A stretch of DNA of 64,000 nucleotides from assembly GCF_002556635.1 (NCBI RefSeq), contig NZ_MWMO01000018.1:21508-85507 (forward strand). The letters run 5' to 3'. Positions within the stretch are counted from its first letter, which is position 1; each line of letters begins with the position of its first letter. The notes beneath the pieces were generated by a model. That model was not told the DNA's origin and did no database searches. It saw only the letters and a list, made by a program, of their open reading frames with translations. Shown here piece by piece: positions 1 to 9,133 of this stretch. This DNA comes from Novosphingobium sp. PC22D (lineage in GTDB: Bacteria; Pseudomonadota; Alphaproteobacteria; Sphingomonadales; Sphingomonadaceae). The position numbers were made by a program, and so were the translations under genes.

Positions 1-306
1 TCCTCAAACCGAGAAAGCGTAACGGCTTCCAGCTTGCCTGCGAACAACAGGCCGAACCAGCGATGAAGCGCCTCCTTGGCGTAGGTGCTCTCAAGATTAT
101 CGGCAGGATCGAAGAGGTTCTGCCCACCTGTCTGGCGCTGCCCTCGGGTCAGTGCCCCGAGACTGTCGAGCCGACGTGCAATGGTCGATATAAACCGACG
201 TTCGCCACGCACGTCGGTGGTCACCGGGCGGAACAATGGGGCCGACGCCTGATTGGTGCGGTTGGTACGGCCAAGGCCCTGAATTGCGGCATCGGCCCGC
301 CAACCC
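1..306 (-). pseudogene. Strawberry-notch helicase, 3' part downstream of the IS insertion
   Basis: Reading the minus strand from the IS boundary to the window edge gives an open frame containing GWRADAAIQGLGRTNRTNQ, then TTDVRGERRFISTIARRLDS and TRGQRQTGGQ. These are hallmark helicase C-terminal motifs of the Strawberry-notch family. It is the direct continuation of the 2938-5854 fragment: taking out the IS and one copy of the 8-bp duplication rejoins LEPGW to RADAAIQG in frame. The fragment has no start of its own and continues past position 1. Confidence in the family is high; whether any product is made is unknown. Confidence 0.88.
299..306. repeat. Left target-site duplication of the IS21-family element (GCCAACCC)
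   Basis: The octamer GCCAACCC lies immediately outside the left inverted repeat and is repeated exactly at 2938-2945, immediately outside the right one. Eight bases is within the usual range for IS21-family duplications. Confidence 0.9.
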
Positions 307-354
307 TGTAGCGCGACGATCTGGGTGAGAAGGTGGCGACGATCAGGATGAGAA
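307..354. repeat. Left terminal inverted repeat of the IS21-family element
   Basis: It starts TGTAGCGCGACGATCTGGGT and matches the reverse complement of 2890-2937 at 36 of 48 aligned positions without gaps. The unit GCGACGAT occurs twice, at 312-319 and 335-342. Confidence 0.88.
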
Positions 355-406
355 GCGCTGACCGCGACGGTGCTGTATTGGTGTGTCTGATTGTCGCTGA
401 CAAGGG

Positions 407-1237
407 CTATGTGTCGGGTTGATTGTCGGGGAGCGACACGCCGGTATTTTTGATTGTCGCGACCTTGGCGGGACGCCCCGCGCCATGCTGTTTTCGATCG
501 ATGGCTGCGCGCCGGCGATAACTTTCAACGTTCATCTCGAAGATGGTGGCATGGTGAACGAGGCGGTCGACGGCGGCGAGCGTCATGGCGGGATCGGGGA
601 AGACGCGGTTCCACTCGCCGAACGGCTGATTGGCGGTAATGAGCAGCGAGCGTCGTTCGTACCGCGTGCTGATCAGTTCGAACAGGACCGAGGTTTCCGC
701 CTGGTCCCTGGCGACATAGGCAAGGTCGTCGAGGATCAGCAGATCGAACCGGTCGAGGCGATTGATCGCGTTTTCCAGTGCAAGCTCGCGGCGCGCGACC
801 TGCAGCTTTTGAACGAGGTCCGATGTCCGGGTGAACAGGACGCGCCAGCCCTTTTCAACGAGCGCGAGCCCGATCGCCGACGACAGATGCGATTTGCCCC
901 CGCCGGGTGGGCCGAACAGGATGAGGTTCGCGCCCTTTTCAAGCCAGCCATCGCCGGCGCAGATCGCCATGACCTGCGCTTTCGATATCATCGGCACCGC
1001 ATCGAAGTCGAACGCGTCGAGCGTCTTGCCAGGCAGTAATTTCGCCTCGGCAAGATGGCGCTCGATCCGGCGCCGGTCGCGTTCGGCGATCTCAAGTTCG
1101 GTGATCGCGCTCAGGAACCGCGCCGCCGGCCATCCTTCCTTATCGGACCGTTCGGCGAACGTCGGCCAGAGTTGCTTGATTGTCGGCAGCCGCAGCTCAT
1201 TCAGCATCAGCGTCAGCTTCGTGGCGTCGATGCTCAT
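407..1237 (-). CDS. istB: IS21-like element helper ATPase IstB
   Basis: This 276-residue protein is the AAA+ ATPase that helps the IstA transposase choose targets and assemble the transposition complex. Walker A GPPGGGKS is at residues 109-116 and Walker B LLILDD at 166-171, both intact, and the length fits the family. The start ATG overlaps the istA stop (ATGA), indicating translational coupling. It ends about 100 bp inside the left IS end. All diagnostic motifs are present, so it should be functional. Confidence 0.95.
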   Translation of the reverse strand: MSIDATKLTLMLNELRLPTIKQLWPTFAERSDKEGWPAARFLSAITELEIAERDRRRIERHLAEAKLLPGKTLDAFDFDAVPMISKAQVMAICAGDGWLEKGANLILFGPPGGGKSHLSSAIGLALVEKGWRVLFTRTSDLVQKLQVARRELALENAINRLDRFDLLILDDLAYVARDQAETSVLFELISTRYERRSLLITANQPFGEWNRVFPDPAMTLAAVDRLVHHATIFEMNVESYRRRAAIDRKQHGAGRPAKVATIKNTGVSLPDNQPDT

Positions 1238-2748
1238 GCCATTTCCTCCGCGCGAGCGTCGAGCAGCGCTTCATAGGCGGAGAGCGGGGCAAGCTCGACC
1301 ACCACTTCGGGCAGTGACGCGGGATCGGGCGCGAACCGCCCACGCAAGGCCGCCATGTCCGGCATGCCTCTCGGCGTCGCCAGCAGCGATTCCAGCACAG
1401 CGGCAAGTTCGGCTTCGCAGGCCCGCTCATGCGCGAGGCTGAGCAGGTCGACCATCGTCCGGCACGCCATGCGCTCGGCAAGCCGCTCGAGCAGCCGATC
1501 GAACATGCGTCGATAGGCCTCGCGCGGGAAGAGCTGGTCGCGGTAGACAAGGTTCAGAAGCGCCATTGGTTTGCGCCGGAGCGCGTGGATGACGTGGCGA
1601 TAATCGACGACATGACCATGCTTCCCGCTGGCGTCAGCGCGGCCGCGCTGCAGGGTGAACAGCGGCGTGCCGCCGAGGAAGAGGTCGAGCCGGTCATCAT
1701 AAAGCCGCACCCTGAGCCGGTGACCGATCAGCCGCGACGGCACGGTGTAGAACACCTTGCGCAGCGTAAACCCGCCCGAGGAGGTCACCATGACGAGCAC
1801 CTCCTCATAATCGCTGGTTCGCATGCTCGGCAGCGGCTGGAGCACCGCCCGCTCGGCATCGATCCGCTTCGTACAGCGCGCATTCTTGCGGGCGACGAGC
1901 TCGTCGATGAAGCGCCGATATCCCGGCAGATCGTCGAAGGCCGCCGATCCGCGCATCAAAAGCGCATCGCGCACCGCCGCCTTCAGATGACCATGCGCGC
2001 TCTCGATCGTACCATTTTCATGCGCGATGCCGCGGTTATTGCGGGTCGGCTCCATCCGGTAATGGCGGCACAAGGCGTCGTAGCGCCGGGTCAGATCCTC
2101 GCGCGCCGATGCATCCAGATTGCGGAACGCCGCCGACAGGCTGTCGCTGCGATGCTCGCGAGGCGCTCCGCCCAGCGCCCACAGCGCATTCTGAAGCCCC
2201 TCCGCCAACGCGACATAGCTCTCGCCGCCCAGGATCACATGGGCATGTTCGAACCCCGAACAGGAAAGCCGGAAGTGATACAGCCGGTGGTCGAGCTTCA
2301 CCCCCGCCACTCGAACGCCCAGGTCTGCCATGTCGGTAAAATCCGACAGCCCCATCCGTCCAGGCTCATGCACCTGGCGGAAGATCACGTCGCGATCCGG
2401 TCCCCGCAGCGCCCGCCAACTGCGGATCCGGCGTTCCATCGTCCGCCGCACCCCGTCGGGAAGCTCGGGATGACGGCGCTGCAGCTCCTCGAACACCGCA
2501 ACCGCCCGGATCCCCGGCGCCGCCTCCAGCAACGGCACGATCTCCTCGTCGAAGATCCCCGCCAGCGGATCAGGACGCCGGCGGCCGCGCGGCGCCTTCT
2601 TCTGCGAGGGAAGCCGCATATCCGCCTCCAGCCTATAGGCCGTCGCCGTGCTGAACGCAGCGCACGCCGCCGCACTGCGCGGCGACATCGTCTGTCTCAT
2701 CTTCATATATAATCTCACCTGATGATCGTTGATGTGGCTCCCAGGCAC
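1234..2748 (-). CDS. istA: IS21 family transposase IstA
   Basis: DDE recombinase of about 500 residues. It has an N-terminal helix-turn-helix region (NDHQVRLYM to AYRLEAD, about residues 7-43) and a catalytic core with candidate acidic residues D136 in GLSDFTD, D202 in EHRSDS and E249 in NGTIES. Its C-terminal domain contains VRLYDDRLDLFLGGTPLF. The start is uncertain: GTG at 2748 is the first start codon and keeps the conserved DHQVRLYM segment, while ATG codons at 2706 and 2700 would cut it off. It is followed directly by istB. Confidence 0.94.
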   Translation of the reverse strand: MPGSHINDHQVRLYMKMRQTMSPRSAAACAAFSTATAYRLEADMRLPSQKKAPRGRRRPDPLAGIFDEEIVPLLEAAPGIRAVAVFEELQRRHPELPDGVRRTMERRIRSWRALRGPDRDVIFRQVHEPGRMGLSDFTDMADLGVRVAGVKLDHRLYHFRLSCSGFEHAHVILGGESYVALAEGLQNALWALGGAPREHRSDSLSAAFRNLDASAREDLTRRYDALCRHYRMEPTRNNRGIAHENGTIESAHGHLKAAVRDALLMRGSAAFDDLPGYRRFIDELVARKNARCTKRIDAERAVLQPLPSMRTSDYEEVLVMVTSSGGFTLRKVFYTVPSRLIGHRLRVRLYDDRLDLFLGGTPLFTLQRGRADASGKHGHVVDYRHVIHALRRKPMALLNLVYRDQLFPREAYRRMFDRLLERLAERMACRTMVDLLSLAHERACEAELAAVLESLLATPRGMPDMAALRGRFAPDPASLPEVVVELAPLSAYEALLDARAEEMA

Positions 2749-2826
2749 CGCTTCTCCCCTTCCAAGGGAAGGCAGGCCTGGCAGATCGCGATCACCATCA
2801 CGCCCTTCCCGGAAAGAAAGACGCTT

Positions 2827-2887
2827 GCGTCGGTGTGTCTGCCGCTCCTCGGGGCTACGCCCCTCGTCCCGACAGACACACCGACGC
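2827..2887. repeat. Long inverted repeat between the right IS end and istA
   Basis: The arms at 2827-2841 and 2873-2887 are exact complements over 15 bp (GCGTCGGTGTGTCTG), and a nested GGGGC-tac-GCCCC stem sits in the 31-base loop. It lies inside the element, just inward of the terminal repeat and upstream of istA. A transcript of the host gene entering the IS would fold here, so it may shield istA from read-through; that role is inference. Confidence 0.8.
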
Positions 2888-2889
2888 CT

Positions 2890-2937
2890 TTCTCATCTTC
2901 ATTGTCGCGCTGTTCGCACCCTGATTGTCGCGCCGCA
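2890..2937. repeat. Right terminal inverted repeat of the IS21-family element
   Basis: Read inward on the minus strand it begins TGCGGCGCGACAATCAGGGT, with a second GCGACAAT unit 23 bp further in. It pairs with the left end at 307-354. Confidence 0.88.
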
Positions 2938-2945
2938 GCCAACCC
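2938..2945. repeat. Right target-site duplication (GCCAACCC)
   Basis: Exact copy of 299-306. On the coding strand of the disrupted gene it reads GGGTTGGC, covering the codons for G-W and the first base of the following Arg codon. Confidence 0.9.
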
Positions 2946-5854
2946 GGCTCAAGCAGGAAGTGGACCCGGCGCATCTGGTTCTTTGCCGCAAGGTCGGCAT
3001 GATAACTGCGGCCGGTGCCACCGGCATCGGAGAAAACCAGAATCCGCTTTGTCCCGTCCATAAAATCTCGCGTTTCGGCGACATTGGCGCGCGGAGAGCG
3101 CGACTGGAGCACCTGGCGTCCATCGCGTCCGACGATCAGGCGGCGGGTACGTCCGGTGACTTCGGCGACCTGATCGACACCGAACCGTTCGATGATCGCA
3201 TCGAGCGCCGTCGCGATCGGCGGCAAGGCACAGAGCTGCTCGATCATGCGGTCGCGCGCGGCAAGCGCCGAACGACAGAGAACAGGAGCACCATTCTCAT
3301 CACTCATCGGTTCGGACCGGGCATTGCCATTCTCGTCCGTGAACACCGCCATCAGCCGAACCGGGAAGCTTTTGGTGAGGTAATCGACCACGTATTCGCG
3401 AGGGGAGAGATCGATTTCGAGTGCTTCGCGTTCCGCATCGGAGAGATCAGCGAGGCGGCGGTTGAGCATGGCTTCGGCGGTCGAGACGAGTTGCACGACA
3501 ACCGCGTTGCCGTCCGCAAGTGCCGCGTCGATTGCGGGCAGTAGGCTCGGCAACTTCATCGATAGAAGGAGCTGCGCGAAGAAGCGCTGCTTGGTGCCTT
3601 CAAAAACCGAAAGCGCCGCTGATTTGGCACCTGAATTGAGGGTTTCGCCACTATCAGTGTCGACGATCCGGGTTGCCTCGAGTGCCTCGCGCAGGTTGCC
3701 ATGTATGATTGCCCAAGCGTCTGCATACGCGTCATAAACCGCTACCTGGTCGGGGGTCAGGCAATGCTCGAGAATCTCGTACTCAACTCCGGCGAATGAA
3801 AGTGCCCTCGCCGCGTACAGTCCAAGTGACTTCAGATCACGGGCGACCAGTTCCATTGCAGCGATACCGCCATCGCGAATGTCTGCGACGAAGGCTTCGC
3901 GATTGGCAAAAGCCGTCTCGGGACCCCACAGCCCAAGACGGGTGGCATAGGCGAGATTATTGACGTCGGATGCCCCGGTCGCCGATGCGTAGAGCACGCG
4001 GGCGCGCGGCAGCAGATTCTGGATGCGAACACCGGCAATGCCCTGTTCCGATCCTTTGACCTTACCACGTGAGCCTTCCCCGCCAGCGGCGTTGGCCATC
4101 GCATGGGCTTCGTCAAAGACAATGAGCCCGTCGAAGTCCTCCCCTGCCCATTCGAGAATCTGCTCGAGCCGTGTCGCGTCGCTGCGGCCCGAGCGTAGTG
4201 TCGGATAAGTCACGAAGAGTATGCCTTCGCGCATCCCGATCGGGACACCGAGCTTCCATTGGCCAAGGGGCTGGACGTCGATGGGAAGGCCTCCGAGCGC
4301 GGTCCAGTCGCGGCGGGCATCTTCGAGCAAAGCTTCGTTCTTGGAAATCCAGATGTGGCGCCGTTCGCCCCTCACCCACCGGTCGAGGATGACGGAAGCG
4401 ACCTGCCGTCCTTTCCCTGCACCAGTTCCGTCACCAAGAAAGTAGCCCATGCGGTAGGCGTGCCCGTCGGGGCTCGCCTTCAAGGCACAGCCCTTGTCGT
4501 CGGGCTCAAACCGTCCCGGCAGATCGCGGGCATGCGCGCTTGCGGCATAGATCAGGGTCTCGGCCTGCGCAGCGGATAGGACGCCCCCAGCAATGAGGCG
4601 CGACGGAAGCTGAGGCACCACTTCGGGCACGGGTGCGGTTATCGAACCCATCGCAACGGATTCGACCAGGGGGGTCGGATGCGGGACAGCATCTGCAATT
4701 GAGATCCGGCTCGGCCGGTAGGGCAAATAATGCCCAACCTGGCTTTCGATCGGCGCAGGTGCTTCGAGCGGAGTAAAATCAAGCGGCAGGATCGACGGCG
4801 CCGCAGCGGTTGGATGGACCTTAAGTGGAACAGGTTTCGTCCTGTTCGCAACCAGCCGAAGCGGCAATGCTGGCTTGATGCCGATGCTGGGCTCGGCGGG
4901 CAGGCTTACCCGGTCAGGCAGCATATCGATCAGCAGATGAAGCTCGGCAAAGTTTGCCGGCTGGGCGATGATCGGGCTGGTACCATCGTCAGCCTTGTCG
5001 AGAACCAAGAGCCGGGTTGCGATAGAGGTGCCCTGCTTGACGAAACCGCGCTCGATCATCGCGTTGAGGCGCAACGAGACGGGACCGGCGATCCCGACAA
5101 GAAACTTCGGAAGCTCGAACCATTCGGGCATCACTGCGACCAGGCGGCCACCGGGCAGAAGGCGATTCCAGGCAGAACGCAAGTGCCGATCGCCAGTGCG
5201 ACTATCGTGGCCCCTTTCGATTCCGTGTGAATAGGGCGGGTTCATCAGCACCACGCTCGGACCCACGTCGGGCTTGAGAAGTTCGTCGATCAGTTCCCCG
5301 TCAAATCCCGTGACTGTCGCCTCTGGGAACACGGCGCCCAGGCATTCGCGGCGCAGCGGCGATATCTCGTTGAGAGCGAGACGCGCAGCTGCCTTTGCTG
5401 CCCATACGCCCAGCATCCCGGTCCCGGCCGACGGTTCGAGAACCAGTTCAGCGGCAGAAATCGCGCATGCCTTTGCAGCCATCCAGGCCAGACGGGGCGG
5501 CGTCGCGAATTGTTGCCACTCGATCTGCTCGTCGCTACGGTTGGACTGGGTCGGGACCAGACCTTCAAGGCGCGTGAAAGCCTCATCGGCAAAGCTGGGT
5601 GACATTGCAGGTGAGAATTCGGTCGCCTGCGCCAGAAACAACACCTGCGCCAATTCAAGTGCCGCATGGGCATCGCGTACGGACCAGCGTCCTTCGGCGT
5701 CGCTACCGCCGAAGTGATCGGCCATCGTTGCATTCACAGTGAGCCGTGAAATTGCTTGATCTGCAACGAGCCGCGCGGCCAGCGCCCTCGCCGCTGCCAG
5801 CACTGGCAGCTCGGCGGGATCGGAGAATGCGAAAGCGGTATTTGCGTGTGACAT
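2938..5854 (-). pseudogene. Strawberry-notch type methyltransferase-helicase, 5' part, cut by the IS
   Basis: The first 972 codons of a very large protein start at ATG 5854 behind a strong AGGAGG. An N-terminal SAM-dependent methyltransferase domain has EPSAGTG (140-146) and the amino-methyltransferase motif NPPY (205-208). A superfamily 2 helicase follows, with GDGTGAGKGR (474-483), DEAH (581-584), YASATG and FSDAGGTGRSYHAD. The frame then enters the IS and ends after 27 foreign codons. The rest is at 1-306. Related proteins sit on plasmids and conjugative elements; phage P1 DarB, an antirestriction protein, has a comparable methylase-helicase plan, so protection of transferred DNA is a reasonable but unproven role. 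The truncated form lacks the last helicase motifs. Confidence 0.88.
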
Positions 5855-5957
5855 GAGAGACCTCCTGAAGAGGCCCTGGGTTTGTCCGGGTGTCCGTTCG
5901 GATGGATCCGCCCGGGGGCCTCACAAGGCCCCAAGCCCGCTTTCCTCTCACCGACAT

Positions 5958-6866
5958 TCAGACCGCAGCTCGGACTGAGCGCATGAGCACATCATTCCAG
6001 TCGTCGCCGGTTAGCTCCGGACGCCTGGTGACAATCAGACGCCCTTCGCAAGCGTAGGCCTCTCGCGCACGCTCTTCAGCAAGGTGCCCGCCCGCATGAT
6101 TGTCGACAAAGAGATACAGCTGGTGCACCGATTCCGGGATTGTGGCCAAGCCGAAGCGTTCGTTTCCTAGCGTCGCCCAGCAGGGAACCTTGAACATTTG
6201 CATCGCTGAGAGGGCCGTTTCGTTTCCCTCTGCGAGGCCAAGGCGTCCGCCATTCGGGTACGCGAAACGCACCGCCCCAGAACCGGGGCTGCCTAACGCA
6301 CGCCTGGGCTGATCGAAAGAAGCCAAGCTGGTTTTGTCGAGGTCAAGGAAGGAGCGGTGCAGCGCCAGAATTCCGGCATCATTGCGCACGGCTGCCACCA
6401 TCGCGGGTAGAAACCGGACAGCACCCTTTGGCCCCAGCGGCATGTGCGGGTGGAAACGCAGCTCCGGCGAAGAAATCGTGATGCCTCTGGACACGAGGTA
6501 CTTCTCGGCGGGGCTGCCAGCGATGGTCGACGCCTCACGCCAGAGCCTCAGCGCATTGCGATTGGCGACTTCCTCGCGCGGTTCGGCCACGATCGGACCA
6601 CTCGTGCCATCGAACAGATCCGCAATTCTTATTCCGAGCCCGGCCATGGCTTCTATCACCGCCTCGTTCGTGCAGCCGGCAAAGCAATGAACAAGAATTG
6701 CGCGCTTTCCGAGTGTGATACTTAGCGAAGGAGTGCGGTCGTCGTGGGCCGGACAGCAGCACATTCCGCGCGAACGCGACCAGGCACCGCCCAGCTGCTC
6801 GACTATCTTGCGCGCGCGGGTTTCCAGTTGCAGACCTTGGAATTGGGATGATCGGTGTTGGTGCAT
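5958..6866 (-). CDS. CHC2 zinc-finger / Toprim domain protein (DUF7146-like, primase-like)
   Basis: This 302-residue protein combines an N-terminal CHC2-type zinc-binding region (MCCCPAHDDRTPSLS, then HCFAGC) with a Toprim domain (LGLAEGNETALS, then LYLFVDNHA). That is the layout of mobile-element primase-like proteins that act in plasmid or ICE DNA replication. ATG 6866 is preferred because GGAG lies 8 bp upstream and the sequence after it matches the usual N-terminus; an in-frame ATG at 6932 would add 22 basic residues. It lies upstream of the methylase-helicase on the same strand, 103 bp away, and diverges from the transglycosylase gene. Confidence 0.82.
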   Translation of the reverse strand: MHQHRSSQFQGLQLETRARKIVEQLGGAWSRSRGMCCCPAHDDRTPSLSITLGKRAILVHCFAGCTNEAVIEAMAGLGIRIADLFDGTSGPIVAEPREEVANRNALRLWREASTIAGSPAEKYLVSRGITISSPELRFHPHMPLGPKGAVRFLPAMVAAVRNDAGILALHRSFLDLDKTSLASFDQPRRALGSPGSGAVRFAYPNGGRLGLAEGNETALSAMQMFKVPCWATLGNERFGLATIPESVHQLYLFVDNHAGGHLAEERAREAYACEGRLIVTRRPELTGDDWNDVLMRSVRAAV

Positions 6867-6947
6867 GGGGGCATCTCCATCGTAACGTGCCTCCACCCGC
6901 GCAGCCTCCGCTCTGCGTCGCTGACGTTTCATTTTCCTACATCATAT

Positions 6948-6962
6948 GTTCTATATATGTTC
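6948..6962. promoter_or_regulatory. LexA-type SOS box GTTC-N7-GTTC in a divergent promoter
   Basis: GTTCTATATATGTTC matches the established alphaproteobacterial LexA operator GTTC-N7-GTTC exactly. It is part of an 11-bp-phased direct repeat ATATGTTCT (6944-6952 and 6955-6963). The AT-rich centre could be the -10 region of the transglycosylase gene, whose ATG is 31 bp downstream; the primase-like gene starts 81 bp away on the other side. SOS control of these island genes is inference from the motif and its position. Confidence 0.65.
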
Positions 6963-6993
6963 TTTCCCGATTCGACCACCAAAGGATTTGGGA

Positions 6994-7653
6994 ATGAGAC
7001 TGAAATGGGCAGTAGTTGCAGGGGCAACGACAGGATTTGGGTCCGTCCTCCCCGCTCACGCGCAGGAGATGGAGCCCCCTCAGATGACCGTTGCCTCGGA
7101 GTTGACGACCGATGGCTTCCGCGTTGCAGAAGGGACTGATGGCTTCCTTCTCGTCGAACATGGCATTTGGAGAAAGCCTCCAACGGCCTCGTCCGAGCCG
7201 CTGGCTACCGATGCGGGTCGAACCTATCTGCCCTATCGATATCCAAAGCCCCAAAGCAGCGCGCCATCGGGCTTCCGTCGGGCAAGCTACCTTCCTCATG
7301 TTTACGCTGCTGAGGCTCAATACTCGCTACCAAGCGGCCTTCTCGACGCTCTTGTATGGACGGAATCACGATATAATCCGATGGCCATCAGCAAGGCCGG
7401 GGCCGCAGGCTTGGGGCAATTGATGCCAGGGACAGCGCGGGACCTTGGCGTTTCAAATCGCTTCGATCCCAAGGCGAACATCTTGGGTGCGGCCCGATAC
7501 CTACGCCAGATGCTGGACAAGTTCGGGGTGGTTCATCTGGCCCTCGCTGCCTACAATGCAGGTCCAGGTGCCGTCGAGCGCGCAGGCGGTATTCCTCGCA
7601 ATGGCGAGACACCGGCCTATGTGCGTGAAGTGCTGCGCCATTGGCGTTTTTGA
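6994..7653 (+). CDS. Lytic transglycosylase (SLT domain), secreted
   Basis: 219 residues. A signal peptide ends near AHA (about residue 23), followed by a poorly conserved linker and a C-terminal SLT domain with catalytic E124 in WTESRYNP, GLGQLMP (139-145) and AYNAGP (186-191). It would cut peptidoglycan in the periplasm; in mobile elements such enzymes open the wall for the conjugation apparatus (VirB1-like). ATG 6994 was chosen over an upstream ATG at 6946 because it gives a proper signal peptide and has AAAGGA 7 bp upstream. The promoter region holds a LexA-type box. DUF5818-like gene follows 13 bp later. Confidence 0.88.
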   Translation: MRLKWAVVAGATTGFGSVLPAHAQEMEPPQMTVASELTTDGFRVAEGTDGFLLVEHGIWRKPPTASSEPLATDAGRTYLPYRYPKPQSSAPSGFRRASYLPHVYAAEAQYSLPSGLLDALVWTESRYNPMAISKAGAAGLGQLMPGTARDLGVSNRFDPKANILGAARYLRQMLDKFGVVHLALAAYNAGPGAVERAGGIPRNGETPAYVREVLRHWRF

Positions 7654-7666
7654 ACGGGGGGGTGTT

Positions 7667-7864
7667 GTGAGCGCGGATCGAAGACGCGTCTCGGGAGTTT
7701 TGAGCCGTGGTAGACGCGGGTTGTTCCTGACCACGACAGACGACGTCGTCTGGATCATCGAGAGCGAAGAACCCAAATGCGAATTCGTCGGATCAGCGGT
7801 GATTGTCGAGGGGGTTGTCGCAGGTCGAGATCGTTTGCGCGCAGACTGGATTGGACCGGTCTGA
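7667..7864 (+). CDS. Small DUF5818-like protein
   Basis: 65 residues from GTG 7667 with a G-rich Shine-Dalgarno region just upstream. The pattern SGVLSRGRRGLFLTTTDDVVWII, then GSAVIVEGVVAGRDRLRADWIG, resembles the small beta-rich DUF5818 proteins common in Sphingomonadales and their plasmids; function is unknown. It lies 13 bp after the transglycosylase gene, probably in the same transcript, and converges on the integrase gene. Confidence 0.7.
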   Translation: MSADRRRVSGVLSRGRRGLFLTTTDDVVWIIESEEPKCEFVGSAVIVEGVVAGRDRLRADWIGPV

Positions 7865-7879
7865 TCGAAGCCATAGTTA

Positions 7880-9133
7880 TCAGGCTGCGCGCTTCCCTGC
7901 CTTCTTGATGTCGATGACCTTCCCGCCGCTCAGATAGTCAGCCCAGTCCTGCATCATCCGGCGCCGAGGAGCCAGGTATTCAGCGGCATTGTAAGCTCCA
8001 CGCACGTCGTTTTTCTCCGAATGCGCGAGCTGTAGTTCGACCCAATCCTCATGGTATTTCCTGATCCACATGGGCGGCTTGCCGAACTCGACCAACTGCT
8101 CATTGGCCCAGGTGCTCGCCAAGCCCCGGAAGCCGTGTACGGTTTGGCGACTGTGGTATCCGAGGCGATAGAGCGCGTAGATCATTGTGTTCTCTGAAAG
8201 CGGCATGTTTGGGCCATTACCCGGGAAGAGAAACTCGCCAGGCGCTGCTGCTATCATAGATTTCGCGATGTGCGTTGCCTGCTGCGAGAGGGGCACCAAA
8301 TGCTCTCGTCCCATCTTCATTCGCTCGGCCGGTATGCGCCAGACAGGTGATTTGCCGCCGAGGTCTTCGAACTCGGATTTGGCGGCGAAGCGGAGCTCCT
8401 TCGTTCGAACCCAAGTCAGGAGCGCAAAGAGAACTGCGTCACGGGTGATTGAGGACCGCCGTTCGCCCTCTTCCTGGTAGGCATGCAGCTTCTCGATGAA
8501 TGCGGGCAATTCGCTGAGCGGCAGACGGCTCATATGCTTCACTCGTGGTCGCGGCTTTAGCGCCCCACGCAGATGTGTCGTCGGATCATTCGAGGCCAGG
8601 CCACACGCGATTGCGAACTGGAAGACTTGCCCCACCCCTTGCTTCGCACGCCGGCTGATATCGAGCGCGCCTCTTGCTTCGATTTTGCGTATCATTGCCA
8701 GGACGTCGGGCGCCGTGATTTCATGAACGAGTTTCTCGCCGATGGCTGGAAACACGTCCCTTTCCATGCGCGACCAGACGCGTTCGGCGTGCGCGGCATT
8801 CAACGCGCTCTTTCGATTTTCATGCCAGCGCTTTGCGACATCAAAGAAAGTGGCACCCTCCTGCGAGATCACTTCCCCCTTGGATTTCATTGGATCCTTG
8901 CCCTCGGCTAGCAACGCCTTTGCGGCTGTGCGCTTGGCACGCGCTGCAGCTATCCCGAGGTCTGGGTAAGCGCCGAACGAGAGCAACTTCTCCTTGCCTG
9001 CGAAGCGGTACTTCATCCGCCACAACTTTGATCCGTTCGGCTGGACGAACAGGAATAGGCCCTCCCCGTCGGCCAGCTTGTAGGCGCGATCACTTGGCTT
9101 GGAATTTCGGGCCTGAGTCTCCGTGAGAGGCAT
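7880..9133 (-). CDS. P4-type tyrosine integrase of island A (DUF4102 N-terminus)
   Basis: 417 residues. It has the N-terminal arm-binding DUF4102 region (KLADGEGLFLFV), a SAM-like core-binding domain and a catalytic domain with R243, H333-x-x-R336 (HGFR), H371 and nucleophile Y381 in GAYNAAEYL. It catalyses site-specific integration and excision, here at the tRNA-Met gene. ATG 9133 is chosen because the usual MPLTETQ start follows and AAGGAG lies about 12 bp upstream; the frame is open 58 codons further. Its start codon overlaps one of the GGGGGTA repeats, which suggests autoregulation. Confidence 0.93.
   Translation of the reverse strand: MPLTETQARNSKPSDRAYKLADGEGLFLFVQPNGSKLWRMKYRFAGKEKLLSFGAYPDLGIAAARAKRTAAKALLAEGKDPMKSKGEVISQEGATFFDVAKRWHENRKSALNAAHAERVWSRMERDVFPAIGEKLVHEITAPDVLAMIRKIEARGALDISRRAKQGVGQVFQFAIACGLASNDPTTHLRGALKPRPRVKHMSRLPLSELPAFIEKLHAYQEEGERRSSITRDAVLFALLTWVRTKELRFAAKSEFEDLGGKSPVWRIPAERMKMGREHLVPLSQQATHIAKSMIAAAPGEFLFPGNGPNMPLSENTMIYALYRLGYHSRQTVHGFRGLASTWANEQLVEFGKPPMWIRKYHEDWVELQLAHSEKNDVRGAYNAAEYLAPRRRMMQDWADYLSGGKVIDIKKAGKRAA

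Larger units (their letters stand above)
307..2937 (-). mobile_element. Complete IS21-family insertion sequence, 2631 bp
   Basis: The element begins TG and ends CA, has imperfect inverted ends (36 of 48 positions match) and is flanked by an exact 8-bp duplication. It encodes istA and istB on the minus strand, overlapping by ATGA. Both frames are open at full length, so it looks recently inserted and potentially active. The ends contain repeated GCGAC(A/G)AT units, as expected for the multiple transposase-binding sites of IS21 relatives. It interrupts the Strawberry-notch gene in the codons for its GWRAD motif. Confidence 0.93.
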
